Below are positions 22,330 through 33,445 of a stretch of DNA of 64,000 nt, piece by piece. Source of the DNA: Glutinoglossum americanum (lineage: Eukaryota > Ascomycota > Geoglossomycetes > Geoglossales > Geoglossaceae). Each line of letters begins with the position of its first letter. Positions within the stretch are counted from its first letter, which is position 1. The notes beneath the pieces were generated by a model, which did no database searches, was not told the origin of the DNA, and worked only from the letters and a program-made list of their open reading frames with translations. The stretch lies in assembly GCA_020080175.1 (NCBI GenBank), contig JAGHQL010000072.1, positions 54,368-118,367 on the forward strand, read 5' to 3'. Position numbers and translations under genes: made by a program.

Positions 22330-24235
22330 ATGAGCTGGGACGCTTCGTCCAATGCCTGGTCGACTAGAGAAGAGCTATTCACCCCAGCGGAGGGCAGTGC
22401 TATCACCGAACAAGGAGATGTGCCTCAGCCTAGCCCGTCCTTCCAAGACTCACCTGGGGAGTTTATTGGAGGCTACGGTGGGCAGGCGTACCTAGGAATG
22501 TCCGCGGATTCTCTTGGACTGAGGTCTTCAACTTCCACCAGCCTCACCGCCGTGGGAGGTCAGTTTTCGGATGGGCAACCAGCCGGCCATGCTGGCTCTT
22601 CGAGGCTTTTGAGGCTAGATACTCCGATCGAGAGCAACGCCTATACACAAACAGATCTGGGGGCTCCCCTCTACGATATGACAGTACATCAAATGTTCGA
22701 CCAATTTGCAGGTCCAAAGCAACCTAGGAGGCGGCGTAGCTCAACCCACCAACGGGAACGCAACAATAGGCCTTCACGGAGGACCTCCTATGAAGCCCCA
22801 TCCATGTCAATTGGGTTATCACACGACTCTTCTTCCACGACGAATACTAGACACTCAGGCGCAGGCAGACGAAGAGGCCCGCTAACCCAAGAGCAAAGAC
22901 AAAACGCAAAAGCCGTAAGAGGGGTGGGTGCTTGCTGGCGATGCCATTCACTCAACGCGAAGGTGAATATACCTTTCCAGATTCTCAGCCCTCTCAGCTG
23001 ACAAAAAACACTAGTGCGATAGTGGAACCCCCTCATGTAGGGAATGCTTGAATCGGAAAAACTGCATATCGTGGCTTCGTGGCTGTGATCGGACACCACT
23101 AGTGGATCTATTGGAAGCGTTTCTACCTGGTGAGATTTCACCCACCATACAGGTGTATCTTGGTTAACCGTTCGGCGATTCTGCAGAATTTTTGGTTGGA
23201 CATCATAGTACCGAGAATCTTCAACATTATCTAACTGAGTGTCATGTATTCTTCATCTCTAAAAGCGTATACGCTTACTTAACTTACGGCTTTGGACCAC
23301 CACTCGAGGTCCAAATGGATGAGATATCGACGTCCCATGGGTCAGCAGTGATGTGGTGCTACAACGAGAGACGCACGAAACATGAGAGACACGATGAAGA
23401 CTCAGTACCACTAGCGATAGTGGATGATGTTCTCGAAGGGATCCCGGACCTTGTCGAGAGCCATCTCACCCTAGCCATAGAGTGCTACCTCGAGGGACTC
23501 CCCAGGTACTACTACACTGAAGTTGGAGAGAACAGGTTGCAGGCTGGCCTTCTCGGACTCGTCTGCAACTACTATGAGAGTACCTGTGGAAAGGTGGCTA
23601 CCCCATTCCGAGACTATACCACCCCATCCTGACTTTAGCCATATTAGAGCGATCAGCTTAGGCATGCGCTGAGACTTCTCCTACTCGTTTTGATGATGGG
23701 CCAGACGATGTATTTGACCGAAGACTCAAGGAGGGAATTGGAACCAGAACTCCAGTCATGGCTTAACCCGTCCCAGTGTCAATACCCTATGCCAAGAATC
23801 GCACAGCGTCAATTCAAATTTATGGTCCATCAAATGGTCCACGAAGCAATGAGAGATGTTTTGGAAGACCTCCACAACCTCATATGGAAGAAGAAGAAGA
23901 ACGAGTGGGCAACGACCTTCTGCGTAATGGTCTTATTGGGGATAATCGCCGAGGATCTCCAAATCAGCCTGATGCTAGTCGCCATCTCGTTGCAGGTAAA
24001 CGAGGACCTCAACCGAGCCTCGGACTTTGAACAGGCTCGCAATTCTATCAGGGCCATAGATGAATCTGGCTTCGGGCTCCCGCTCTCCCTCTTCGAAAAA
24101 GCATACGGCTCATTTAATCCGCTAACGGGTCCCTTTAACAAGGTGGAGGAGAAGCTAGGGGATGAGGATTCAATCGAGCTCGTTAGGGGTGTTCGTGAGC
24201 TAGTCAAGCGCGAGTGTATGCCCTTCCCCATGTGA
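22330..24235 (+). CDS. Zn2Cys6-like fungal transcription factor
   Basis: A predicted DNA-binding nuclear regulator. Four exons join in phase to 580 residues: 22330-22962, 23015-23129, 23187-23593 and 23648-24235. Residues 1-190 are Ser-rich and disordered, with an Arg-rich patch (PRRRRSSTHQRERNNRPSRR) that could be a nuclear localisation signal. A cysteine cluster spans the exon 1/2 junction: CWRCHSLNAK then CDSGTPSCRECLNRKNC. Spacing is C-x2-C-x6-C-x6-C-x2-C-x5-C, with another Cys in WLRGC shortly after. The last gap is one residue shorter than usual and only one Lys/Arg lies between the second and third Cys, so this is an atypical zinc cluster. The remaining 380 residues are helical without a recognised fungal TF domain. 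The intron 3 donor (GTGGCT) is weak. Targets are unknown. Confidence 0.75.
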
Positions 24236-26462
24236 GGGAAAGCCTAGTGGATATGAAGGAATTGGATAGGGGAAATGCTGACCATGCGATATTATAATCA
24301 CAGCACAACTTCTCGTGAAGGCGAAAGGAACTAAAGTCCTCCCTGCACCAGACAGCTTTTCGGTAGATAACATCTCGAGGTTAGTGTCGAGGATCCTACC
24401 GGATCCCCAACAGTGACCTAGTTGGGACTCACAGCCCAAATCCCCTACCATTTTTAAGTCCCTTCTCCCACCTTGAAATTATCCAGGGGGTCTTACGCTT
24501 AGCGCTCCCTCTATTCTATTCCTCGGAGCAGATAACACACGCACACGAGCATGTGTTCTCCCTTTTCTTCAACTTTTTGATTCCCCTTTTATACTTCGAT
24601 GAGTAAATGAGAATAGCCATAGGGGAGGGTATTTTTGCAAGACACCATTTCCCTTTCTCTCTGTACTAACTTCATTCCATATTTCGTTATGTGCTTCCTC
24701 CCTGGGTGGACGGCTACAGCGATTTGCAAAATGTCTGAAACACAGACAAATGAAAGATAACGAACTAGACCAACGGTGGTGGGTTGGCAAGGACGGGCGG
24801 TATTCTCGGCATTTTTATATCTCAACGATTCTCATTTTAACGATGATCATGACGACTGGAGTCGGGAGGTTTTAGTGGTTTTGAGGCCGAGGCTTTTTGA
24901 TTGGACAGACAGGTGGAGTTTATGGATTCGGACGCCTGCGGCCACGACGAATACCTAAGAGGCAGTGAGCTAAGACTCCGGTCCTCCCTTTTTGATGAGC
25001 ACGTATACTCTTTTATATCCCACCCCCCCCCATTCATTTGAACTAATCTCTATTCTGTAAGAAACTGTTCCTTTCCAGCCTTTTTATCTTTTAACGAGGT
25101 ACAAAAATGCAAATGCGGAATTCACTCATTTATCCCATTGTCCTCCTTGACAGGGGAGGATATGGGCCGACGCTTACCCAGCGACCTAGCATCCCAGCCT
25201 ATCCGTTTCAGGATGATTTTAGTCCACGTTAAAAGTAATTTCACGGCGACTATTAAAAAAGATTCCAAAAGAGCACCACGCCATACCACAAAAATAAACT
25301 TGAAGTCTCGTAAACCCAAGCAAAAAGAGGGCGGTCCAAAGATTCGATCGGGTTAGCTCAACCTCGAGACATTTATAGGTCATACACCGTACGAAATCTC
25401 TAGTTTCTAGTCAGGTTTATTTGTGGTTCCACCATGTCATGCAAATCGGGTGGATAACACGTGATTCTAACTGCCAGCACCCAAAAAAAAACCCCAAACC
25501 AAATGGAAATCTCCCGTTGTTTTATATCTATACAGAGACGATTTCCCTCTTGCATTCTTATTTGTCCATCGCGCATCGTCTCGTCTCGCCGAACGGGCGC
25601 GTTTCGCGAAACATGTCTCAACACGCGAACCGATAAGCTTCTTCCAGAGCCAACACCCTGTCGAAGACAGAACGAAACACAACTGCAGCCATCCCATCTC
25701 CCATCTGGCTACGTGGGACGATGTACTCCCCACCCAACAGATCCGACAGGCTTGTGGACGCACCTACGCACGCGCGAAGCTGTCCCCGAGGTTTTCCCTG
25801 GCCGCCAGAGACAGTCATCTTTCCCTGCCACTTGCCCGGCCCAAGGCCAGGAGATACCTACCCCTCTTTCGCGTTCGGCGAACCACAGCCGCTCGCTGGC
25901 TCTGCAGCACGCTCTCCTGGTGCACCACGTCGGGTACCGGCGGCGAGGTCGCGAAAGCCTGTGTCTCAGGATATCCGCCCACACCGCCTTGACGATTAAG
26001 AGTCATCGCCTTCTACATGTCGGCTTTTTTTGTGATTGGCCGCCGCGCGGGGATAAGAGCCTGGGGGTCCCTCTTCTGCTTTCTTCCCGTTGATCCGGAA
26101 TGGCGCCCGTGAAACAGCTGCTCTGTCGGTTTTACCCCGCGATGGCGTCTCTCTCGCGTTGCTTGCCAGCCGCTCGTGAGGTGCGATGCGACTTCGTTTC
26201 TTGCCGGTGTAGGGGAAATGTTTCGTTTCATTTGATAAAGGCCGAGGTGCCCAGCCTCACTGCCACTTCCCCTTCCATTTTCCAGTCCATCTCGAGTTTT
26301 ATTTGCCGCTTGGGAATAAGATAAGTGTGCTGCTCTCTCTTTGATATACCTCCGTCTATCTTCTTCCGGATTTATTCTCCTCCAGCGGACTATCTACTGC
26401 AAGACCCAATGCGAGACCGTCCTGTGTGTACCCGCAATTCCTCAGTGAGGCCCTCATTTGCG
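24236..26462. other. Long intergenic region / probable 5' leader
   Basis: This 2.2-kb stretch precedes the Cys-rich membrane protein. Overlapping frames around 25.4-26.3 kb lack a domain and are shadows of GC-rich sequence. A CTCTCTTTGATATACC pyrimidine tract lies near 26333. The start at 26463 is chosen because it opens a signal peptide. Confidence 0.45.
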
Positions 26463-27800
26463 ATGGGGAAATCAACTGTCGTGATCGCGTCCCTATTATT
26501 TCTGGCGTCTAGAGGCACGAAAGCGTACGCCATCGGCGGCAGAATGTCCTTGCGAGACTCGACACTCTTTGCCCGGCAAGGTGGCACCTGCCCCGGGAAT
26601 ACCAATCTGAACAGCTGCTCTGGCACGAATCTGCCCTCAAATTTCTGCTGTCCAGCAAACACCTCCTGCATGTCTCTCAGCAATGCGACGTCGTTGTTAT
26701 GTTGTCCCAACGGCCAGAACTGTCAGGTCATCGACCCCATCACCTGCGACCCTTCGCAGCAAGATGCCACGAGATTCCCAGGAAGTCTGGTCAAGAGCAC
26801 AGATACCCAGTCAGCGTTAGTGAGCTGTGGCTCTAAATGTTGCCCAAGAGGCTTCGAGTGTCAAGGCAGTTTGTGCGTGGCTAAGAATGAGGACAAATCG
26901 GTATCGCCGTCGCCATCATCTTCTTCGCTGCCATCGTCTACCAGCGCGGTTTCTACGCCCACATCAAACCCAGCAATAATAGTACCGAACGCCACAACAA
27001 AACAGAATTCCACACCCGCACCCACCGCCCCGGCGGCTCTCGGCTCCACTGTCACAACCACATCGAATAACTCGTCATACCCAGCTAGAGCCGTAGTAGC
27101 TGGCTTCTTTCCCGGCATGATTGCCGGTGCTCTTCTCTACTTCCTAGTGCTTCTCCTCCTCAAGTGGAGGCAGAGGCGAGAGGCCAGACGCAGCGGAACC
27201 TTCGGCCGCATCAGCGCAACCGTGTCCGACCCCATATATATCAAGCCGCAGGACACATACCGCACTGACTTCCTCCGCCGCAGCTCCAGCTCCGCACCGA
27301 GACCTTCAATGTCAAACAACGGTAGCGGATTGTCCGGATTTCCTGGGCCGGAGGTGAACGCATTCCTCTCGTCAGACGGCAAGAGCCCCGACAAGAGCGG
27401 CTCGCCACGCCGCGCCCAAGACGCCCTAGGCCGAAGCCATCCAGATGCCCCCGCAGTCCGCACTATCACATCAAGCCCGCGCGCTTCAACCGTATCCATT
27501 GATGTGTTTGCGGATCCGACGCCGCATTCCCTCTACCCGGCAGGACTTCGTCCACCACCGGCCGATATGCGCGGCTCACACGCGACTGCCACCACTACCT
27601 TCGGCGACATGATGGTAGGCGTTGGCAGTAGCGGCCATGGCGGGAGGGCGCAGAAGAACAGTAACCCGTTCCTCGGGTCCCCGGAGCCATTCCGAAATCC
27701 CTTGCCACCGTCAGGGAACACGTGCATTCCACCATTAAAATATAACCTCAGACTCCCACCGCGGACTGCGAGGTTTCCAGATGGGCTCAGGGGTTCATGA
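26463..27800 (+). CDS. Cys-rich single-pass membrane protein, secreted ectodomain
   Basis: A single exon encodes 445 residues from ATG 26463; an in-frame ATG at 26409 would bury the signal. Residues 1-25 (MGKSTVVIASLLFLASRGTK) look like a signal peptide. Residues 43-138 are a Cys-rich ectodomain with about 14 cysteines (GTCPGNTN, NFCCPANTSC, LLCCPNGQNC, SCGSKCCPRGFECQGSLC). A Ser/Thr/Pro-rich stalk (145-208) carries several N-x-S/T sites. A transmembrane helix spans about 211-233 (VVAGFFPGMIAGALLYFLVL), followed by a basic stop-transfer (KWRQRREARR) and a 200-residue Ser/Pro-rich cytosolic tail. The architecture resembles a cell-wall sensor or receptor-like protein, but I do not recognise a named family. 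Function is unassigned. The last 30 residues may be altered if a 3' intron exists. Confidence 0.75.
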   Translation: MGKSTVVIASLLFLASRGTKAYAIGGRMSLRDSTLFARQGGTCPGNTNLNSCSGTNLPSNFCCPANTSCMSLSNATSLLCCPNGQNCQVIDPITCDPSQQDATRFPGSLVKSTDTQSALVSCGSKCCPRGFECQGSLCVAKNEDKSVSPSPSSSSLPSSTSAVSTPTSNPAIIVPNATTKQNSTPAPTAPAALGSTVTTTSNNSSYPARAVVAGFFPGMIAGALLYFLVLLLLKWRQRREARRSGTFGRISATVSDPIYIKPQDTYRTDFLRRSSSSAPRPSMSNNGSGLSGFPGPEVNAFLSSDGKSPDKSGSPRRAQDALGRSHPDAPAVRTITSSPRASTVSIDVFADPTPHSLYPAGLRPPPADMRGSHATATTTFGDMMVGVGSSGHGGRAQKNSNPFLGSPEPFRNPLPPSGNTCIPPLKYNLRLPPRTARFPDGLRGS

Positions 27801-28905
27801 GAATAACTTTCAGCTTTCTTTAGCATATCCATTTAATCGTTCATTCATTATTAGTTTTTATTATTTTTCACAATAGACCTTTTTCTTTTCTCCATTGATC
27901 CGGCCACATGGGAACGGATCCACGCCGTTCATTTTGTTTATCTATTACTTATTTCACGCTAGTGAAGAATCACGATCATACTTATTTATTAGTAGTCACT
28001 CCCTCTTCTCTCATCCCGCCTCTATTGTATATCTACACATTTACGTCGACACAAGGTATTACGAAACTTCCACTCTCTGAAGGGTTAGGGTGTTATTTAC
28101 CATGCATCTTTTCACGAATAGGAAAAGCTAGTCATTCATTTCTTAGGGACTTAGAAAGAGCTTGACCGGGGTCGAAAGGCGCCATAGGGGTGACATTCAT
28201 TCATATTCTGGAAGGGAGAAACCCTTGGTGCACGAAGGGTATTGATGGGTCTTATCTCTTCATTGTAGGAGACGGAGTTGGGTGGGTTAGGTAGCTGGCC
28301 CTACCTATTCTTACCTTGTCACTCGACTATCTAGTAGCAGTATTTAGCAACCAGGACGGTAAATATACATACGCAAAGAATACAAGCAAGAGACGGTATC
28401 AAACAAGTCACCTATTTTGCGACTGACAATGAATGCCGAACACTCTATAATATGCACGAAAGAGGAAGTCCGGGATCGCCGCTCCACCTCGTAAAAAGCC
28501 TTGGCTCGCTGATCTTTTCACCTCAACTGGGGTAGTTGAACGTCGAACGTTTTCCCACCTCCACCTTGCCTTAAACCTCATCAAATCCGATCGGGAGACG
28601 GAGAGGAAAAGAACCCCCTTAGAAACGATCTCACGGAAGAATTCTTGACTCTCTACCGCAGCGAACCGGAGATTTCAATTATTCGTTATAGTTCATCCGA
28701 TTGAGTCGTCAACGTTAATCATCGGAAGAGCCGTGCGCCGCGCTTTGACACTCTCCACCAACGCCAACGCCAAACGCCGGCGCCGCTTGGACTGAGGCTC
28801 CCACTCGCTCCCTTCGTCCTCGTTCTCGAGGCAACCAGCAGCCGACACAGAAGTCACATACTACGACCTTCAAGCGCGAGAGAGAGCCAGGGAGAAGAAG
28901 AAAAT
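27801..28905. other. Intergenic region
   Basis: Between the Cys-rich membrane protein and SHR3. No coding region, RNA gene or repeat is recognised; the 3' part is the SHR3 promoter. Confidence 0.5.
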
Positions 28906-29622
28906 ATGGCGAAAGGCAGTGGATCTTTCGCGACGTTCTTGATTTTATGTCGTGAGTCCTGACCCATCCCCCGCCGCCAACGCGCGCACCGCTGCAAAAC
29001 GAAAAACCCTAACAATCCCCACCCAGCGACCTCCTTCTTCCTCGGCATCCTATTCTCTTCCTTCCCCTACGATTATCCTCTCCTCTGGACCTCCGTCCCT
29101 CCGCCAGCGACCTACCCCCTCCTCCACGAATCCCACTTAAAACACCTCCACAGCTCCCCCGCCATAATCCCGCGAATCCTGCACATAATAATCTTCCTCG
29201 GCTTCCTCGGCTTCCTAGTCAAACTCTACAAGCCTTCTGAGTCAAACATGCTATTCGATGGCGCCAGCCTCGTGCTCTATACCGTCGCCGTGGTGGTCTA
29301 TATCACGAATGTGGTGAAAGGGTTCAGGATCGTGAGTGCGGGTGGGTACGATGTGGGGGGGGATGTAGTGCCGGGTGAAGAACCTCTTGGGAGGATCGAG
29401 ACCCTGAGGGTCTTGGCGGCTAGTAATACGATCCTGGCGCTGGTTCTGGTGGGTGTCCTGGTGCTGCAGGCTGGGCAGTGGTATGCGGAACAGAAGGAAG
29501 CGGACGAGTTGGAGAAGATGGAGGCAGAGGAGGCAGAGGAGAAGGCTGCCGCCACCTCCTCCTCTTCCTCCGCGGGGGGGAAGAACGTGAAGAGGACTTC
29601 AAGTAATAAGAAGAAGCAGTGA
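28906..29622 (+). CDS. SHR3: Amino-acid permease packaging chaperone
   Basis: Shr3 is an endoplasmic-reticulum membrane protein needed for folding and COPII export of amino-acid permeases. Two exons (28906-28951 and 29027-29622) join in phase to 213 residues. The intron is 75 bp (GTGAGT...CCCAG). Family hallmarks are the N-terminal FATFLILC helix continuing into TSFFLGILFSSFPYDYPLLW, then IIPRILHIIIFLGFLGFLVK, MLFDGASLVLYTVAVVVYIT and TNVVKGFRIVSAG. A fourth hydrophobic segment follows (NTILALVLVGVLVLQAGQW). The tail is highly charged (KEADELEKMEAEEAEEKAAA) and ends in Lys (NKKKQ), compatible with ER retention through a cytosolic dilysine-type signal. Length is usual for the family. The start is the ATG opening the only phase-compatible exon. 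Confidence 0.9.
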
Positions 29623-31465
29623 ACTTCAAAATCCCAGAGGAAGTTTCCCATTCTTCTTTTCTCTCCTCCATTCTCCAAACTCTTTCATATATTTCCTTCC
29701 CTCATACACATAACTACCACCACCACCACCATTACGAAAGAAAGAGGGGGAAAAAGTACACCCAGTGTAAAGCGGCCGGGGGACGAGGGAGGCTGGGGGG
29801 TCGTGGAGATGCTCCTCGTCAAAAAGCTACAAGCAGGTAATCATTACTTTTTTGGGGATAATGAGAAAATGGAATATCTTATCAAAACACAAGAACTACC
29901 CCCCCCCCCCAAAAAAAAAGCTCCAGCCCCCCTTCCTTGCCCACCGGTAGAGAGCGGGGATATACGGAGTGCCGCTCCCCAGAATATCCAGATCAGAGGC
30001 GTGGTCTTGGCACACACGATATAGCCAACCACAAGGAATAATTCCCCAAACACCACGACTTTTCCATTTTATTCACCACGGCAAGCCCCCACTCTAGAAC
30101 ACCACACAACCCAACACGCAAGAAAAAAATAATAATAATAATATGGATGCTGGTGAATTCCTATTTCGGATTAGCCACCCCTCTTTCGGTAAGGTGTCTC
30201 GCCTAGCTTTCCCGCCGCTTTTCCGCGAGGTTCAAACTGTCAACATAAATCCATCGCCATTTCCCTCTGTTGGAAGTAGCACTCATGGTGCGACACGGAA
30301 CGCGGCCCGTGCCAAGGCATAGGGGCAGCGGAATTCTGGTGGCCCCTATTTGGGTGGCTGGGCTAAGCGACCCCAACACATATAGGGCGTACGCCCACAT
30401 CATGTAGTTAGACAAGGCGATTCAATATAGACTCAATTCTATCTACACGAGGTTATACTACACTATTCTATTACCCTCCTCCATCGTCCTTCATTTTCGC
30501 CCATTGTCCACCAGCCGTATCTCCTAATGCCACTCTCCGATGAGGCATTTTCCAAATTGGCAATATTCAGGCATGTACTGCGCCCTCTTTTCCCCTCTCC
30601 CCTTTCATTTCCGTGTCTTATGCCCTAGGCTAACATCAAACATAGAGCTTCTTCACTTCAACCTCAACTCCCACCAGCCATTAACTCTCCAGGATTGTGA
30701 CTCATCTGATGCGCTGCGCCCTGTCTCGCCACATATGAGTACTCCTTAACTCATTTCGGTATTGCCAACAATCGTGAAATTCTACAGTGATCGGAGGCCA
30801 TATGTCCTATTAGTACAGCTGGAAAGATGATTCTGCTATGTGATTCTCCTAGGCAGCAATGATTGTTTCTACTCTCCTCTGCAGAGCTATCGGTCTATAG
30901 TGGCCCAGGGGTCGCGCCCTCGTTCTATCCTACCCAGATCGCATATCATGTATAATGGGGCGGGGAGACAGCCCTGCCATGGAATCCTCTTAGACAGAAA
31001 TGTACCCTGCAACCCTCCAACTCTTTTTTTTTTAACTCTATGGGGGCCATTAGATTGTGAGGGGTTCATGTCTCAGCAGTTTACCAGCCAAGGTACAACA
31101 TATTAATTTTTACATATCATTTAGCAAGGCGTTTTCCCCTTCGTCGCAACCCAGATGAATCGCCAAGGTAGGGAACATACACTGAGTAGGGGATGCAGGA
31201 ATTTTCGGGCCAGGTATCAGAGCGGGGCAACTTTTGGAGGCGAAACCCGCATGGGTGAGTGCGCGACGGAGTAATAGCTCTGTTGATAATGCAGCAGATG
31301 TGCGCCAATGATTCAAGGCTATATCCCTGGAGGTGCTGGAGTACACAGAGCCTAGAGGAGATCGGATACGAAAGATGTATGTATTAATTTCCAGCTCAGT
31401 TCAAGCTGTTTCACTCCTAAACTGATAGACTATAAGAGAAACTCCATAGTAGTAGAGGGATGGAA
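29623..31465. other. Convergent intergenic region
   Basis: The 3' ends of SHR3 (+) and the ankyrin gene (-) face each other across 1.8 kb. It has a (CCA)n run near 29716-29731, a C10/A9 run near 29898-29920 and an AATAATAATAATAAT microsatellite near 30128-30142. No gene is recognised. Confidence 0.5.
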
Positions 31466-33445
31466 TTATTCACTACATTCCTTAGAAATCTGTTGTAGCA
31501 GCATTGCAACGGTTTCATGTCCATAGAAGATTGCCTCTTCTAGCGCAGTTTCCCCATAAACTTGCTTTGTCTCAATATTAGCTCCAAATCGTACTAGAAG
31601 CTGCACTGTCTCAAGATGGCCATTTCTAGCTGCACAGTGAAGTGCTGTGCGTCCACGCCCATCCGTTGCCTCGAGGTCAGCTCCGTTCTTCAGTAGTATA
31701 TTCACAATTACTGTATGTCCGGCCCAAGCTGCTTCTTGGAGCGGTGTCCGATTTTCAGTTAGCCTTTCATCCCAGACTGTCCTTCTCATCACTGCTTTTC
31801 TGTTAACGTCAGCGCCTCTAGATAGTAACATTAGTACGATGTCAATATAACCCCTATAGGATACAAATGCCAACACTGAGCCTCCTAAAGCATCTTGCGT
31901 ATCAATGTTGACCCCTTTATCGAGTAATAGCGAGATTACTGCCTTGTGCCCTTCCCATGCTGCATCATGTACTGCTTGCAACCCTTCATAGTTTTCCTCT
32001 TTAGTGCTTGCCCCACTCTCCAGAAGGAGAAGAGCTAACTCTTTATGCCCTTCTCTGGCTACTATATGTAGCGCAGTATCCTCGCCAGCACCCTTTGCAT
32101 TAATATTTGCCCCCTTTTGAACTAGCAGTAGTACTGTTGAGTAATGCATATTGAAAGTCGCCTCATGTAGTGCTGTATACCCAGCGGCATTACTTGCATC
32201 GATGTCAGCTCCCTTCTCAAGTAGCAGTTGCACAGCCACATTATATGCATTAGAAGATGCCATGTGTAGTGCTGTATCCCCAGAAGGATCTTTCATATTA
32301 ACATCAGCTCCCGCCTCAAGAAGTAGTTGCACAGTTGCGCTTTCGCCGCTTATAGCTGCCTCGTGCAGTGCCGTTCTTCTGCTCTTAGGATCACGACAAT
32401 TTATGTTGACACCGGACTTGAGCAGTTCCTTGACCTGGAATAGATCACCAGTCCTTGCTGTATCAAGTAACTTGTTATTTAACTGCTGATCGTCCTCTCT
32501 TAATTTATCGAATATACGAGTCGTACGAGTTGTCGCAAAGGCAGAAACTCGTGGGATCCAGAGACTCCGAGCAAGGGACTTGCGGAATAGAGTAAGTGGT
32601 ATCTTGGGTCCTCTACCTTTTATACTCGGTGGTATATCGTTGGCACTTGAAGGCTCGGGTACTAGAGAGCTAGGAGATAGTTCAACCGAGGGAAGTTCGT
32701 ATAGTACCATGGCTGAAGTACTATTTATCGTTTGCTCTTCGAAGGCCCCACTTGCTTCTGCTTCCTTAAACCAACTAAGGATGAACTCCTTATTGGCTTC
32801 AAAAGCAGCTATGGTTATACCAACTCCTTCAAGTTCCTTCCGGATATTGCGCCAGACTTTCCTTTCATCAGCAGAGAGTGACTCTACCGTCTGTGTTGAA
32901 ATAAGTGAACACTCCCGCTTCCCTTCTCTGAACTCTCGTATGAAGTCGTCTAGTTTCTTCTCAACACTTGCTTGAGACGTACTAGAACATAGATAACCAT
33001 ATCAGGATCAGGCTCTATCGTATCAGAGCAAAACACATTATGTTGAATACACATACCTTATCAATGTTGTAAGCAACGTAACATTCACTACCAGTCGGGA
33101 TCTCAGCTCAGAAATGTCCTCAGCATGCCAGTTCACCCGATCCCAAGTTCGCTTGCTCTGTGTCCCAAGACTATGATACTTCTGTACGAGGCTCTGCAGA
33201 TCGTTCAGCACAGAGTAACATCCATCTCCCACCACCTTCAGGCTGGCTTGTCTTTCTGAGGCTAGAGGCCGTACAAAAACGATTTCTTCGACTTCTTTGA
33301 GCACGGCATGCAGAGATAGGATCTCTAAAGATATATTCCCGAAGCTTTCTGGCGCCGCCTTGCAGGCCTTATAGACGTTCCATGCAAGGGATCCGAGAGT
33401 AATGAAGTCGCTGACACTATAGCCAAAACTCATATTCGCTGCCAC
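31466..33445 (-). CDS. Ankyrin-repeat protein with fungal STAND-type N-terminal domain
   Basis: Two exons (33445-33057 and 32981-31466) join in phase across a 75-bp intron (GTATGT...CTAG), giving 634 residues. Residues 1-130 match the helical N-terminal domain seen on fungal NLR/STAND proteins: FGYSVSDFITLGSLAWNVYK, APESFGNISLEILSLHAVLK, GDGCYSVLNDLQSLV and KRTWDRVNW. A linker with a charged helix follows. About ten ankyrin repeats fill residues 300-630, with consensus units such as RTALHEAAISGESATVQLLL, DTALHMASS and RTALHCAARNGHLETVQLLV. No P-loop (GxxxxGK) or NACHT/NB-ARC region is visible between them, so this is not a full STAND switch. It probably acts by protein-protein interaction; a role in non-self or stress responses is inference from the domain. 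It ends with an intact stop. Confidence 0.82.
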
